A stretch of 64,000 bases of DNA from Fusarium oxysporum f. sp. lycopersici 4287 (Eukaryota; Ascomycota; Sordariomycetes; Hypocreales; Nectriaceae). The notes beneath the pieces are model-generated. The model was not told the origin of the DNA. It ran no database searches and saw only the letters and a program-made list of their open reading frames with translations. Of the stretch, positions 10,301-20,700 are shown piece after piece. Numbering within the stretch: the first letter of the stretch is position 1; every line of letters begins with the position of its first letter. The stretch lies in NCBI RefSeq assembly GCF_000149955.1, contig NC_030991.1, positions 3,760,187 to 3,824,186 on the forward strand. The letters are read 5' to 3'. The position numbers and the translations under genes were made by a program.

Positions 10301-10959
10301 ATTGTCTTGGGTTGAGTTTAGTTAGTGTACGGTCGACTCTGCAGATAGCATCACGTTGAGCGGTAGCTTTGACTTGGGTGAAAAGGGTCGCTATGTTGCT
10401 GTATGCGACTGCGTCTACTGTCGTCCATAAATTGTTGTTACAAGCAGTCGCATGATTGTTATTACGGTGATTCAGCCCGAAAACGGCGCAGCGGGGCAAG
10501 GTGGGACGAAATGATTGGTTCAAGTTGACCGACCAAATGGCGATCGCAACGTGAAAGTCTCAAATGTGAGGAAGCTCAAGTACTAAAGTATTGACAAATG
10601 GAGGAATGAATGCTGTACATGCATGAACTCAGTCCAGGTGCATCAAAGCGACTTAGATGAAACAGCCGGTTATCTTACATTATATGATAAGTCCACATAC
10701 TCTTCGTCAGTGTCAGCTGGGTTTCTATGGTTAAGCCCCAGCTCCATGCTGTCAATACGTACTCCATATCTTGCCAAGGATTTTCAGTATCACCTCTACT
10801 CGGCGCTCTTGTATATCCCAGTAGAGATAGACCGCCCGAATGAATTGTGAAGCAGAAGGAAAAGGAAGTAGATGAGGGAATGAGAAAAACCAAATATTAT
10901 AAATAATGAAGATGGAGAAGAAAATGAACCGGCGATTCTGATCAGTACTATGAATGCCA
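10301..10959. other. Interval before the sulfatase gene
   Basis: About 660 bp with only short unsupported frames. It probably holds the 3' untranslated region of the minus-strand gene that ends at 10960, and possibly further 5' sequence of the degraded gene at 9075-10300. Confidence 0.35.
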
Positions 10960-13709
10960 TCATGACATTCCCTTGGTTGCTGAAGGGTTATATCCCCATA
11001 ATCGCTTCGTCTCATGTCCCCACCACTTCGACACAGCATTCGCTTCAGCAGCCCACGTCGAAGCCCCGTGCCCAAACGTATTCTCAACAGCAACCTTCAG
11101 TTGCTCGAGAGTCCAATTCTCTAAGGGATTTCGTTCTAGAGGATCGTGTTTCACGTCCGTGAACCTATATTGTGTCGAATCATCCAGCGGAATCACGATG
11201 CGCCATGGTGCGTCGGCAGATGTCATGGATAACATGCTTCCCCCACCATTGACAATACCAAAGTTCCATGCTCGGCGGCCATTGTGCACGCTTTTATACG
11301 GCCGGATGAGCGATTGGCCTTCGTAGTCGTGGATAAGGTCTGATGCAACGTCTCCGTCCTCCTCATTGAGAGAGCCGGTGTGAATGAGGAGGTCTAGGAT
11401 CGTCGGTAGGATGGAGAGCGATGTTGCGTTAGCGTTATATTGGACGCGGGGTAAGTAGGGATGACGGAAAGTAATAGGTACACGGAAGTTGCTGACATGG
11501 CCGTTCTCATAGGTTCCAATCTTGGAGTTTTGATCCTCCTTGAAAGCCTGCCCATGGTCACCGACAAGCACCACCAACGTCTCGTTCGACACACCGTAGT
11601 CATCAAATGTCTGGAGCAACTCGCCCAGCCAAGCATCGGTGAATCGCATTGCGTTGAGATAGTTGTTAAAATCCACGTGCCACTTCATCTTTCCATCAGT
11701 CTTGAGATAGTCAGTGGTCTCGAATGAGCTGGGTACGCCCCAGGGATGGTGCGTTGTGCTGGTGAAGTGGGAAAAGAACATGCGCCTGCCCTCGTCCCTC
11801 ACGTGCTTTAGATACTCATGGATGTGACGCCTGAGTGATGTCTCGGCGAAACCGAAGTAGTTGATCTCCTCGAGTTCTTCACCCTGCCTACGGTACTTCT
11901 CAAGGTGATCCCGGGTGATGACGTGCTCGAATCCGATCTTCTTGGTGAACTTGTCCTGTCGATCATAACCGTCGGTGATAGACTGGAAGAAAGCCGGATA
12001 CCATTTCTGGTGTAAGAAGCCCTTTGACTTCTTTTCGTCGTTTTTGAGCTTGTTGAAGAAGTTTAACAATTGAGGAATGCAAGCCTGGTAAGCCTCCGTC
12101 TCCGACTCCTCAAAACCATCAACAGGCATGGACCAGGTACCGCAGTGAATAGCAGCCATACTCTTGAGCGATAGTGACGACGTGGTGAAACCACCAACAA
12201 CATTGATACCTCCGTACCCATCCTTTGTTGTATCGTTCCATTGCCGAATCGCCACGTCTTCATAAGCTGAGCCGTCCTTTCTCTTCCAGTTTCCCGACTT
12301 GCCGGTGACTCTCTCAGCGACGGGGCTAAGATGAGACAACATCTCGTTGACATCATCTTCGTCGTCACCCTCGTGCGACTTGAGGATGAGCTTGTGATAT
12401 TCGGAGCCCTGTTGTAAAGGGAAGAGTTCTTCCCGGTAGCTTTCCAACATGATGAGAGCTACATGCCTGATCTTGACGCCTCCGCCTCTGAGGGTGTCTC
12501 GCAGCACGTCGAGGATGTCATTATCGAGGTTAGAGATTTTGAGTGGGTCTAGAACGGGATTGTAGAAGGTGTCGTCAACTTCAGAGACTCCGCAGGTATT
12601 GTCATGCTTTGGCCCAGATTCTTGAATGGTTTTGTTCCCCTCAAAGGCCCATTTGGTAAAGCCAGGGGGGATGTCGGTCGGCAGCCATCCTGGAACTGTT
12701 TCTCGGTACTTTCGTGCAGCGTCGCCGTTATTACCAGGAGTCCAACCAGGAAATCGTCCCTTAGGGTTTTCCCATTTCTCAGGAGAGATGACACCAGAAA
12801 GAGGCCAATTGCCGCCAACGCCGTCGTCGCATAGCTTCGATGAAGACGTGAATAACTTGAGCACAGCGAGAGGCAGCGTCATGGACATCATTGTATATGG
12901 AACAGCTGGTCGGAGCGCCGTGGTGATAGCGAGGAAGACGGCCATAACGACGAGCGCGACTGGCGTTCTAGGCTTTGTTCGTGACTTCTTTTGTATACCA
13001 ACGGTGAGCCGTGCGCCTTTTGCCTCGCCTTCTATGTCATCGGATCCGCTGTTCGAGTGATAAGGAGACATGGAGGACCGGAGGGCCCTGTTTCGAATGG
13101 ACCGCCAGACTGAGAAATTGTCAGCATAAATTGAAACATAAGTGAAAGAGGAATGAACCGTGTATAATCAGTGCCCGAACCGTTGTCATCAGTGAGCCAA
13201 CAACGTTGTAGATATGCCACTTCGCAAACCAAGCAACGACGACAATAAGAGCTCCAGCAGCAAGGACAGACTCGAAGCCGCTGAAAAGGATCTTTATCCC
13301 ATTTTTATCGCCAGCATAGCTTATCGCATCAGACCATTTAAATTCACCACCTGTTGAGTAAGAGAAGCCGAGTTGTGACGCCGACGCGACTAGAAGAACA
13401 GATCTAGGACTATTAGCGATGCCCGAATGACACAGCCAGGATAACGTGCGAGAAAATGACACCCAAAGCACAAGCTCCGGCGGAAAATACGCCCTTCTGC
13501 TGCCGTAGAGCCAGGCGTGACACGCAAAGGAACAGAACATCAGGGAAAAAGAGCGACGGTAGGAAAAGAATGAAAGCGCTTGGTGGTACTGTCTTGAAGT
13601 GGATTGCAAGGTGGACCAGCTTCGTAAGCGTCAACGAAACAAAGATTATAGAATAGCAAAAGGGAACAAACGTCGCAAACATAACGTCTGCGATTACGGG
13701 AGGAAACAA
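10960..13709 (-). CDS. Membrane-anchored sulfatase / LTA-synthase-like protein
   Basis: This gene belongs to the alkaline-phosphatase superfamily. Exon 3 (13109-10960) encodes about 700 residues. Counting from its internal methionine, it has a membrane span at about 38-56, then the metal-binding and nucleophile landmarks of LtaS-like enzymes: VALIMLESYRE (E210), GGFTTSSLS (T296/T297), STTHHPW (H441/H442), VLVGDHGQAF (D505, H506) and ENGHVSNFRVP (H525). Upstream exons from ATG 13709 encode several hydrophobic helices, giving the usual multi-span N-terminus. Intron 2 is clear: 13110-13158, 49 nt, branch TGCTGAC, joining IIH to VWRSIRN in frame. Intron 1 is less certain; 13390-13462 restores the frame to VASASQLGF. 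The catalytic domain probably faces outside the membrane. The substrate cannot be told from sequence; hydrolase or phosphoglycerol/phosphoethanolamine-type transfer are both possible. The gene appears intact. Confidence 0.85.
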
Positions 13710-14064
13710 TCAGAGAAAAATGTAAATGACATGAATTCTTCGGGCAGGATGTGAGAAGATCACAGGAGTGAAAAAATAAGGAACAGTATGAAAGAGGAAA
13801 CAAACAAAAAAAAAGGAGGTACTGTGTAGCGTAAAGTATAAGGCATTTGTATTTTTGTTTCTATTTTGTTTGTAAAGAAGGAAAGGAGCCGTATAGACCA
13901 TTTCATCACACTTAAAGCATCTATGTCCATGTCTAAAATCCGATATTGTCGTCAACTCCCCGAATCTTGAACTGAGTTGAATGAGAACAGCAAGTTTTGG
14001 CGCGGAAACCGGACGACCGTCTCTGAGCCTACAACAGACAAGAGTGGCCCACTCCAACCCGCAT
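13710..14064. other. Upstream region of the sulfatase gene
   Basis: About 350 bp with homopurine/homopyrimidine runs (an A-run at about 13804-13814). It is probably the 5' region of the sulfatase gene. No other gene is visible. Confidence 0.35.
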
Positions 14065-14565
14065 TCATGTCAGAGCTGATGGCTTGGATTTACCTATCCT
14101 GAGCTCTGGTAAGCCTTTAGCTTGTCTTTGAATTTTCGATAGCTTTCCAATCTGCGGTTTTGGACCGTCCGAATTCTTGGTCGGCTCTGTATAGCACTTC
14201 ACAAATTCGTCCCCATAACAATTAAGAGTTGGGGGGTGACGTATGAATTGATCATATGACCAACAGGAAGCGGAAGCTTTTGAGATGGCCATTTCGAGAT
14301 CTGCTTCCTTAATTGTATCGCAACGATCCTCCACAAACAGCACAAAAAAGTACTGAGTATTACCAGCAATACGATGGTAACCGCCATGATCACCGTGTCC
14401 CCATATACCTAATAGAAACTTGCGTTTCTTCTTATCTAGGAGGAAGAGAAACGTAGGTGTCTCTAAAACGCGATCGAGTTCCTTGCAAACATTTCTGTAT
14501 AACTTGCGAAGATCTGGTATGGTCTTGGATATACCAGAGAACACTAACAGGCACTTATGCCCCAT
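14065..14565 (-). CDS. Hypothetical protein
   Basis: From the ATG at 14565 (MGHKCLLVFSGISKT...) the frame encodes 166 residues; a longer start at 14661 is also possible. The body mixes hydrophobic beta-like runs (FLFLLDKKKRKFLLGIWG, QYFFVLFV) with a basic C-terminus. I do not recognise it. Immediately upstream on the same strand, a frame at about 14544-15000 encodes several hydrophobic segments (SLSFVWLTGLKPVLDILARL, LLLYLAMVYIMLAVL). The two may be parts of one spliced membrane-protein gene, but I could not find a convincing splice pair. Confidence 0.3.
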   Translation of the reverse strand: MGHKCLLVFSGISKTIPDLRKLYRNVCKELDRVLETPTFLFLLDKKKRKFLLGIWGHGDHGGYHRIAGNTQYFFVLFVEDRCDTIKEADLEMAISKASASCWSYDQFIRHPPTLNCYGDEFVKCYTEPTKNSDGPKPQIGKLSKIQRQAKGLPELRIGKSKPSALT

Positions 14566-16408
14566 GCTGCGTCTGTCCTCGGGTCTGGAATCTGTTCCTT
14601 GTTGTTTACCGGTGACGGATGAAAAAAGAGGTAAATTAAATGCTGTATATAAGAGAAGCAAACGTCCCGCAAGAACGTAGGCGAAAGGCGGTGTTTCTTG
14701 GTCGCTCTTAAAGAATGAGACAGGATTTTAGGTACAGTATAGAAAAAGGGGAGAGTACAGAGTGCTGTAGACAGGGAGGGAAGGGAGGTCAGGACGGCAA
14801 GCATTATATATACCATGGCAAGGTATAGTAGGAGATTTGCAAACTCGTGCAGTCGTGCCAAGATATCCAAAACGGGTTTGAGCCCCGTAAGCCAGACAAA
14901 GGACAAAGAAAGGCCAGGGAAAGAAAGGATATCCACTATAAGCCCTAAGTATGTGTCGAATGCTTCTGTCCAGATTTGTGTTGTTCTCCGCCTTGATTTG
15001 CCTTGTGTGTATTTTCCTGTTCGAGCATCAAGAGCTCCGTAAGAAGAGACTTAGAAGAGCTCGAGAAGGGGCCTCGCATCTTCACACCCAGGCTCGAAGC
15101 AACCTCGCAGGTCATCCCCTCATCTTCCTCGATGGCACACTCTTCACCCCCCTTCTCACTGCTGTTTGCTAGACAATGATTCCGAGTGCGCGCGCAACAG
15201 AAGCTGGGTGCGGAGCTGACATTCATCCTGGACGTCGATAAGCGATCCTGACGTATGTGAGATGTAATTCCTGATTTGATTAGCGGAGGCACATCACAGA
15301 CCCCAAAATGGAGCAAGATTTGCTATGGCACTAGTTACGTTGTGCCTCTCGCAGCCTAGGGTCTTGAGCATCCGGTGAGCTTTGGGATCTTATAGTTTCT
15401 GTATGTCGTCATTACTCTGCTCTATTACGTGGCGGTCAACAGTAGTTCGGCAGTAGCTGAGAACTCTGTCATAGGGTAAATGAGAATTCGGGCGTTTGCT
15501 CATCCGGTTGGCGTTGTTAGGCCACTCCCATAATATACCAAGTCGTCTACATTTGGTTTTCATTTTGCACACTCTCATCAGCCTCTGGAATATAACTCGG
15601 AGTACATGTAGTACATAGCCATGCATAGACAATGTCCTTGATATACTCCATCGCCTCCCGGTCACGGCATCTTGAGACTGTCCATATATCGAGGCATCTT
15701 TGAAATTTGTGTCTAGGCGTGAAGCCAAGAAAAGACTTACAGGGCGCTACTGTCCACGATACCCGGAAGAAAGTCCCGCACTCGCGCACTTGCCCTCTAG
15801 AATCAAATAAAGCTTCCGTAGAGTTATGTATGTATACATGCCAAGTATGGAACTTCTAGCCACTCGGTCCGGCTACTAAACGCTAGCTATAAGGTAGTAA
15901 GAGAAGCATATTATCCGATCGCCGCTAGGTATAACTGATAGTTGCTAAAACTGGAAATATCTAACGGTGTCATCCGTGAAGGGATTCAAAATCTGGTTTT
16001 GTGGTCTAGGTTTCTTCGAATGTTTTAACTCGAGAATAGCGAGGAGATCTGTTTGTAGACGTGATTTGCTTACTTCCCACAGTGCTACGTAACCCCGCAA
16101 ACATAAAATTAAACTGCTCCTCTGGTCTTACAGTGGATTTGGCTTGCAACTGAATGCACTTTTCTGGATTTATGAATTCTAGATACCTCACTGTATCTCA
16201 TGAGCCGTCTTAATGACTAGGTTCTTACCATAGGGAGCAGAAAGGCATCAATTGTCACTCAGTCACACATATATCAGTGCAGCAGCTTCGCTGAATACCT
16301 GCTCTCTGCTCATTGAAAGACAAGTAATCAAAACTTCGCTTCTTAAACGGTCGTTTTGTATTTCAACTGATTTATTAGGCTTAGATTCATGACCATATTG
16401 TCTGGTTC
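14566..16408. other. Interval with unassigned minus-strand frames
   Basis: It contains the hydrophobic frame at 14544-15000, a serine-rich frame at 14945-15316, and a frame at 15547-15789 with a plausible coding run (HKFQRCLDIWTVSRCRDREA). None has a recognised family or clear exon structure. Nothing is seen at 15800-16400. Confidence 0.3.
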
Positions 16409-16840
16409 CTAAAACGCTTTTCGCTGTTTTTTAATCATCCTCATATTGGGGGCAATGTATCTCTGCAAATATCGTATAAACCACGGGCGTCCCTTGGTTG
16501 CGTGTCTTTTGGGCACATTGGTGCCCCCAATAGACTGAAGCTCATTGGCCGCTTTCGTGCTTGATTCAGCCCGCTGTCCTTCACATTTGGCTTCTAAATT
16601 GGTTTGTGACCTGACAGGGTTTGTCTGGGCATGTTGTCTACGGATGACGGGACTGTTCTCATGACCAAATTTCACGGCGCACCGATGACAATAATAGATG
16701 TTTCTGCTAATGTATACACCTTCGTCAGTATACCCTAGGCTGGGAGCTGCACTGCGATCAGTGGAAGTCATTTCAATGTGATTAGGGCATTTGTAATTGA
16801 AACAACGGAACTCATGGACTGGGGCTTGCGGAAAAGCCAT
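16409..16840 (-). CDS. Small four-cysteine zinc-ribbon protein, copy 1
   Basis: From the ATG at 16840 (MAFPQAPVHEFRC...) the gene encodes 143 residues. It shares its N-terminal region with a second gene at 18810-19040: MA(F/Y)PQA, a first cysteine pair (FRCFNYKCPN, C-x4-C here), the exact motif EMTSTD, then ISRNIYYCHRCA (C-x2-C) and GHE. The four cysteines suggest a zinc ribbon. The start is chosen because the homology begins exactly there. Frame upstream of it is open but not conserved. The C-terminal half is basic and not shared. The family is not one I can name. A decayed and an intact copy of MITE-B lie just upstream. Function is unknown; a nucleic-acid or protein-binding zinc ribbon is the natural guess. 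Confidence 0.55.
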   Translation of the reverse strand: MAFPQAPVHEFRCFNYKCPNHIEMTSTDRSAAPSLGYTDEGVYISRNIYYCHRCAVKFGHENSPVIRRQHAQTNPVRSQTNLEAKCEGQRAESSTKAANELQSIGGTNVPKRHATKGRPWFIRYLQRYIAPNMRMIKKQRKAF

Positions 16841-16914
16841 TCTGGTACTCTCAAGTCTCCTGGGAGTAAAGGAACTAGGTAAGAGCATGCGGGGTTTATA
16901 AACATGTGAGAGAC

Positions 16915-17090
16915 AATGAAAGGGGTGATAGAAAAGAGTGCTTGCGTTTCGCTGATGCCAAAAGATCACATGGACCTTTTCCGGACAGGGATATCACGTT
17001 ACAAATAGAAAATAGGTTGCTTTCCATGTTGGGCCGGGAACGGATGTTTCAACTCGACGGTTTCAGTCAGGCTTTGCTACAGTATATATG
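16915..17090. repeat. Decayed MITE-B copy
   Basis: Resembles the two 163-bp MITE-B elements in order: AGGGGTGATAGAAAAGAGTG against CAGGGATGATCGAAAGGAGTG, then TTCGCTG, then CCGGACAGG. It is strongly diverged and its ends are unclear. It lies directly beside the intact copy at 17107. Confidence 0.45.
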
Positions 17091-17106
17091 AGTCATGTTC
17101 GTGATA

Positions 17107-17269
17107 CAGGGAGAGCCGAAAGGAGTGTCCGCCTTCCTCAGCTTTGATGGAATCGTTGTAGACCGTGGGTGCCGCCACCACGCGTCGTAAAGTAGTATTC
17201 CTGTCCGGAATAGGTTCGTGTAGTCCTTTTACACCAGCGAAACGTGGACACTCCTTTCGGTCATCCCTG
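17107..17269. mobile_element. MITE-B copy 1 (163 bp, TA target)
   Basis: Inverted termini of about 25 bp start CAGGGAGAGCCGAAAGGAG at the left, and CAGGGATGACCGAAAGGAG read inward from the right. TA flanks both ends (17105-17106, 17270-17271). It is non-coding. It has the same length as the copy at 23974-24136, which is in the opposite orientation. Confidence 0.85.
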
Positions 17270-18809
17270 TATGTTACGCCCGATAGGATAACGCCTAGAG
17301 GGCTCTATGAGCTAATAATACATGTACTACGTCACTAGATGCCTTGATCGGGCAAAGCCCGTGCTGTTGTTTATTACTTTCTTCCATTCCAGTCATCCAT
17401 TATCTTCTTTATGCCCGTGATCATTAGCAGCAGTAGGTCAACGAAGCCCAGCTCCTCCAACTATTCAGTTTCCTAGTTTCGACAGCTGGAGGGATACCCG
17501 CAGCTAGTTATTTGAGGGCGTTGGGGATGATCGCTTAGTGTAAATGAAAAGCTACTGTACTACATAGTGGTGTTCCTGTCATCTCTGTTACCAAGCGGCC
17601 GGTAGAAATTGCGGTCCTGATTGTAGATCGCACAGCGTCCATGTCTAGTGTCCATTTCTATCCATCTGATAGAGTTTTGTCTCCTAGGTTTGTCACATCT
17701 CTTTGCGTTGTGCCGTCCACTTTATGCATTGGAAGAGGAAGTACTCTGCCGTTTCTCTTGCACAACCGGACGGGCCTTCATCCGACGGTGCGGCCCTGAT
17801 GGGATATAGATAACCATTCAACCGTGTCATGCCGGTTCTAAGTTGAGCCAGTATGCTAGCCTCTTGCCACAATATCTAATCGTATAACAGCCGAGTATGT
17901 TTGCCGGACAGTCCTGGATCAACCATTCTAGAACGCCCACCAACTCCGTCTGGTAGCTTCTTCTCTCTTCGTAGATCTGCCCTTGTCCGATTGAGGACTG
18001 TAGTCTTGGCTGTAGCCACGTCATATATGGCTCGGTGGCGTGGCGTGCTGACATCTTGGCTGCTTTCTGAATTTTGAGCTCGCTGTCGGATGGAAGCTAG
18101 TTAAGCTTCACTCTGTTTCCGTTTATTGGCGACTATGAGTGCCTCAACCAGTTACTATGTCCCAGTCCAAGGCCTAGCAACATGTCTCGATACCATCAAC
18201 GTATGTATAGAATCATGCGCCACTATGTCGTCCACGGATGCAACAGATGCGTAGGGCTACTACGGCCCAAAACTTTCAGAAGACTAAATACAAGATGGCG
18301 GCCCCAAACCAAACCGTTGTCCAATCCAAAACCGTTGCCCACAACGGCAAGACAAGCAATGAGATTAACATGCGACGAGAGCCGATTAGTCACACAGTCT
18401 GTAGACTTTTGTCTAATACTCAGCCAATCACGGCCTCTAACAAGTTGACGTCCATAAAGTAGAATTTGATACCTGTTGAACAAGTATTGGAGTAGTATCA
18501 TATGCAAGGGGGGATACTTCAGATTACCTGCCAAAATAGCAAACTCTCCAAGGGGCAGAATCTCGACAAAATGACAACATGAATACACAAATTTACATCA
18601 ATGAACAGAATAAACGTAATTTCTGACAGTACCATGCATTTCTGTTGGGACTGAAGGGGGGGGGCGACCAATATGGTGCACATCATAGATACAATGACCT
18701 GGCCTTCGTGAACCTTACTCGGAATTCGGCCCCATTGTTTCCTCTTATAACCTGAGAGGAGATATGTGACTTGCGCTCTCAATGACGGCAAGAAATTAGT
18801 TCTCGCCCG
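17270..18809. other. Interval without a supported gene
   Basis: About 1.5 kb. Overlapping frames occur on both strands at 17827-18054 and 18182-18588, but none shows homology, conserved motifs or splice structure. A seven-to-nine-base G run lies near 18655-18663. Confidence 0.35.
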
Positions 18810-19040
18810 CTATCCAGATAGAGTTCTCGCAGGTGATGTGCTTGAGCTGGCCACGGCTTCAGGCTTCCGCACACGGGCGGATGGTCGCCCGGGATGGCCT
18901 GTAATCTCAGCGCAACCATTACAGTATTGGAGATTATAGCTGATGAACACCACCGCATCTTCGTCGGTACTCGTCATCTCAATCTCGCGTCCGCATCTGA
19001 GGCAACGAACTTTCTTGATAGCTGCCTGAGGATAAGCCAT
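18810..19040 (-). CDS. Small four-cysteine zinc-ribbon protein, copy 2
   Basis: From the ATG at 19040 (MAYPQAAIKKVRC...) this encodes 76 residues. It has a cleaner four-cysteine ribbon than its paralog at 16409-16840: VRCLRCGRE (C-x2-C), EMTSTD, then LQYCNGCAEITGH (C-x2-C). The tail is serine/proline-rich. An in-frame ATG at 19154 would add 38 residues including CPSCPGCEAEIH, which might be a second cysteine pair. I prefer the shorter form because the homology with copy 1 begins at 19040. Function is unknown. Confidence 0.55.
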   Translation of the reverse strand: MAYPQAAIKKVRCLRCGREIEMTSTDEDAVVFISYNLQYCNGCAEITGHPGRPSARVRKPEAVASSSTSPARTLSG

Positions 19041-19774
19041 GTGAATCTCCGCTTCGCAGCCCGGACAGGAGGGACATATGATCTGATAATCTACACAAAG
19101 CTGTACATATATAGGCCAAGCTTGTAACAAATTCCCGTAGCCTAATTCCGCCATAGCCTTTGGGTCTTTTTTGGCCTCTGGGAACTAGATATTATTCCTA
19201 TGGGTCGAAATAGCCTCATGGTTTATTTTGACAGATTACAAGTGATGCGGTCAGCGTGTAGCATGACGATGCGGACGGACCTTTGCATTGAGAAATTTGC
19301 CTTGTGTGGGGCGCCTGTCTTTTGCGCGGTAGACAAGGAATTGTGTCTGTGTTATCAAGGTCCCAAGGCCAGAGTCCAGCCACTTTCGCAGTAATCGTGT
19401 AAGGTCTCGTTCCGGACGTCATGAGACAAGGTCTACATATGGAGAAAAAGGATGTGATTGATTTTCTGCTTCATTGCGCTTTGTGAGCATGTATGTCCAA
19501 TATGGAGCAGAAACTCTACATGCCAAGCATAAGTAGCTATCCGTACTGTGTACGCTCATGATCCAACTGGACGTACACATACCAATGCGCTTATAAGCGC
19601 GAGAGTACAGTATTGAACACCGATAGCATCCTCTCCTACAACAATCGTTCTTAATGAAGGATGTTTCCATATCTCAAATATATGTACTCTAGACACGGTG
19701 TACGCGCTGGGACTTAGTTTGGCTTTCGCTCCTCAAAGTACTTACCGGGTCTATGCCTGGAAAGGGTACTTCTA
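19041..19774. other. Interval without a supported gene
   Basis: Only short overlapping frames; nothing recognised. Confidence 0.3.
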
Positions 19775-19998
19775 TCTCGCACTGCTGACTTGTCTCCACT
19801 CCCCCAGATTTTCTAGGCAAGAGCGCTACTTCTGGGTACTTCTTTCACGCATTCAAAAATTGCTTACGCACGCATAATACAGCCAAATTCAGACAAAATA
19901 ATTGCTTGCTAGGTAAATTTATGTACCGAAGTGTCTCCACTCTGGATTTCATAAAGAGAATGTTGTTTTGAAGCGGAGGGTGGAGGTGTTCAGCACTG
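19775..19998. repeat. Repeat C copy 1
   Basis: A unit of about 225 bp beginning GCACTGCTGACTTGTCTCCAC and ending GGTGTTCAGCACTG followed by TA. The ends are roughly inverted (CAGTGCTGA type). It is followed immediately by a second, diverged copy. A third copy lies at 32637-32869. Shared internal landmarks are TCTCCACT near the left end, AAATTGCTTA in the middle, and AAGAGNATGTTG/AAGAGCATT near the right end. Confidence 0.65.
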
Positions 19999-20000
19999 TA

Positions 20001-20240
20001 CTCAAGATTCGCACTGCTGATTTGTCTCCACTTTCCCGGATCCGCGTCCCGCATTTGCAGGCACCAGCGGTACTTCGAAGTACTTTATTCATTCAGTCAG
20101 AAATTGCTTATGCACTCATAGATCAGCCTGTTTCTGACAAAAGTTCGACTTACAAAGTACATCCATGTATCTAGATGCCCCACCTTAGACTTTACAAAGA
20201 GCATTGTTGTCCAAGCTGAAGGTGCAAGTGCTCAGTGCTG
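20001..20240. repeat. Repeat C copy 2, in tandem with copy 1
   Basis: Begins GCACTGCTGATTTGTCTCCAC after a ten-base spacer and ends GGTGCAAGTGCTCAGTGCTG. It has the same orientation and the same internal order as copy 1. It ends about 460 bp upstream of the nucleoside-hydrolase-like gene. Confidence 0.65.
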
Positions 20241-20700
20241 TCCCTCCACGTCTGGTGTGTCAAGTGGACGACACAGCGCAGGAAACAAAGCATGGTAACC
20301 TCACCTTCCGCTCTGGGGGTAGGGCTGCCTCAGATAGACGAAAATGGGTATCCAACATGGCACACATCCCCAGAAATGGTCACATATCGGTCGTGAAACT
20401 CACTTCGGTGGCTGAAATGAGGCGATGTGAAAAGGCCACTGGCCAGTTTCAAGCCGGGGATGGATGGAACAAGATGATAACTTGGGCGCAGCAAGTCAAA
20501 GCCTCGATAGGAATGAAGGCAGCTGCTACTACTTGACGTGCCATTAAACCCACTGTTCGTATGCTTTCCAAGTTTTTCATGATATTCTGACCTATAAGAA
20601 CCAGCGTTCACTGCGAACTGTATAACAACTTTTCACCTCTCATCGCCATTTTCATTCTCTACTCACACTTAGTTCCCACAAATTGACAGAAGTCAACACA

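Noticed and set aside
10973..13060. Several open frames on the plus strand opposite the sulfatase gene
   Set aside because: They are antisense shadows of a well-supported coding exon and show no motifs of their own.
18182..18588. Overlapping frames on both strands
   Set aside because: No conserved motif, splice structure or family resemblance; mutual overlap suggests chance.
20204..20536. A 110-codon plus-strand frame
   Set aside because: It starts inside repeat C copy 2 and has no recognisable features. It is probably promoter-side sequence of the gene at 20701.
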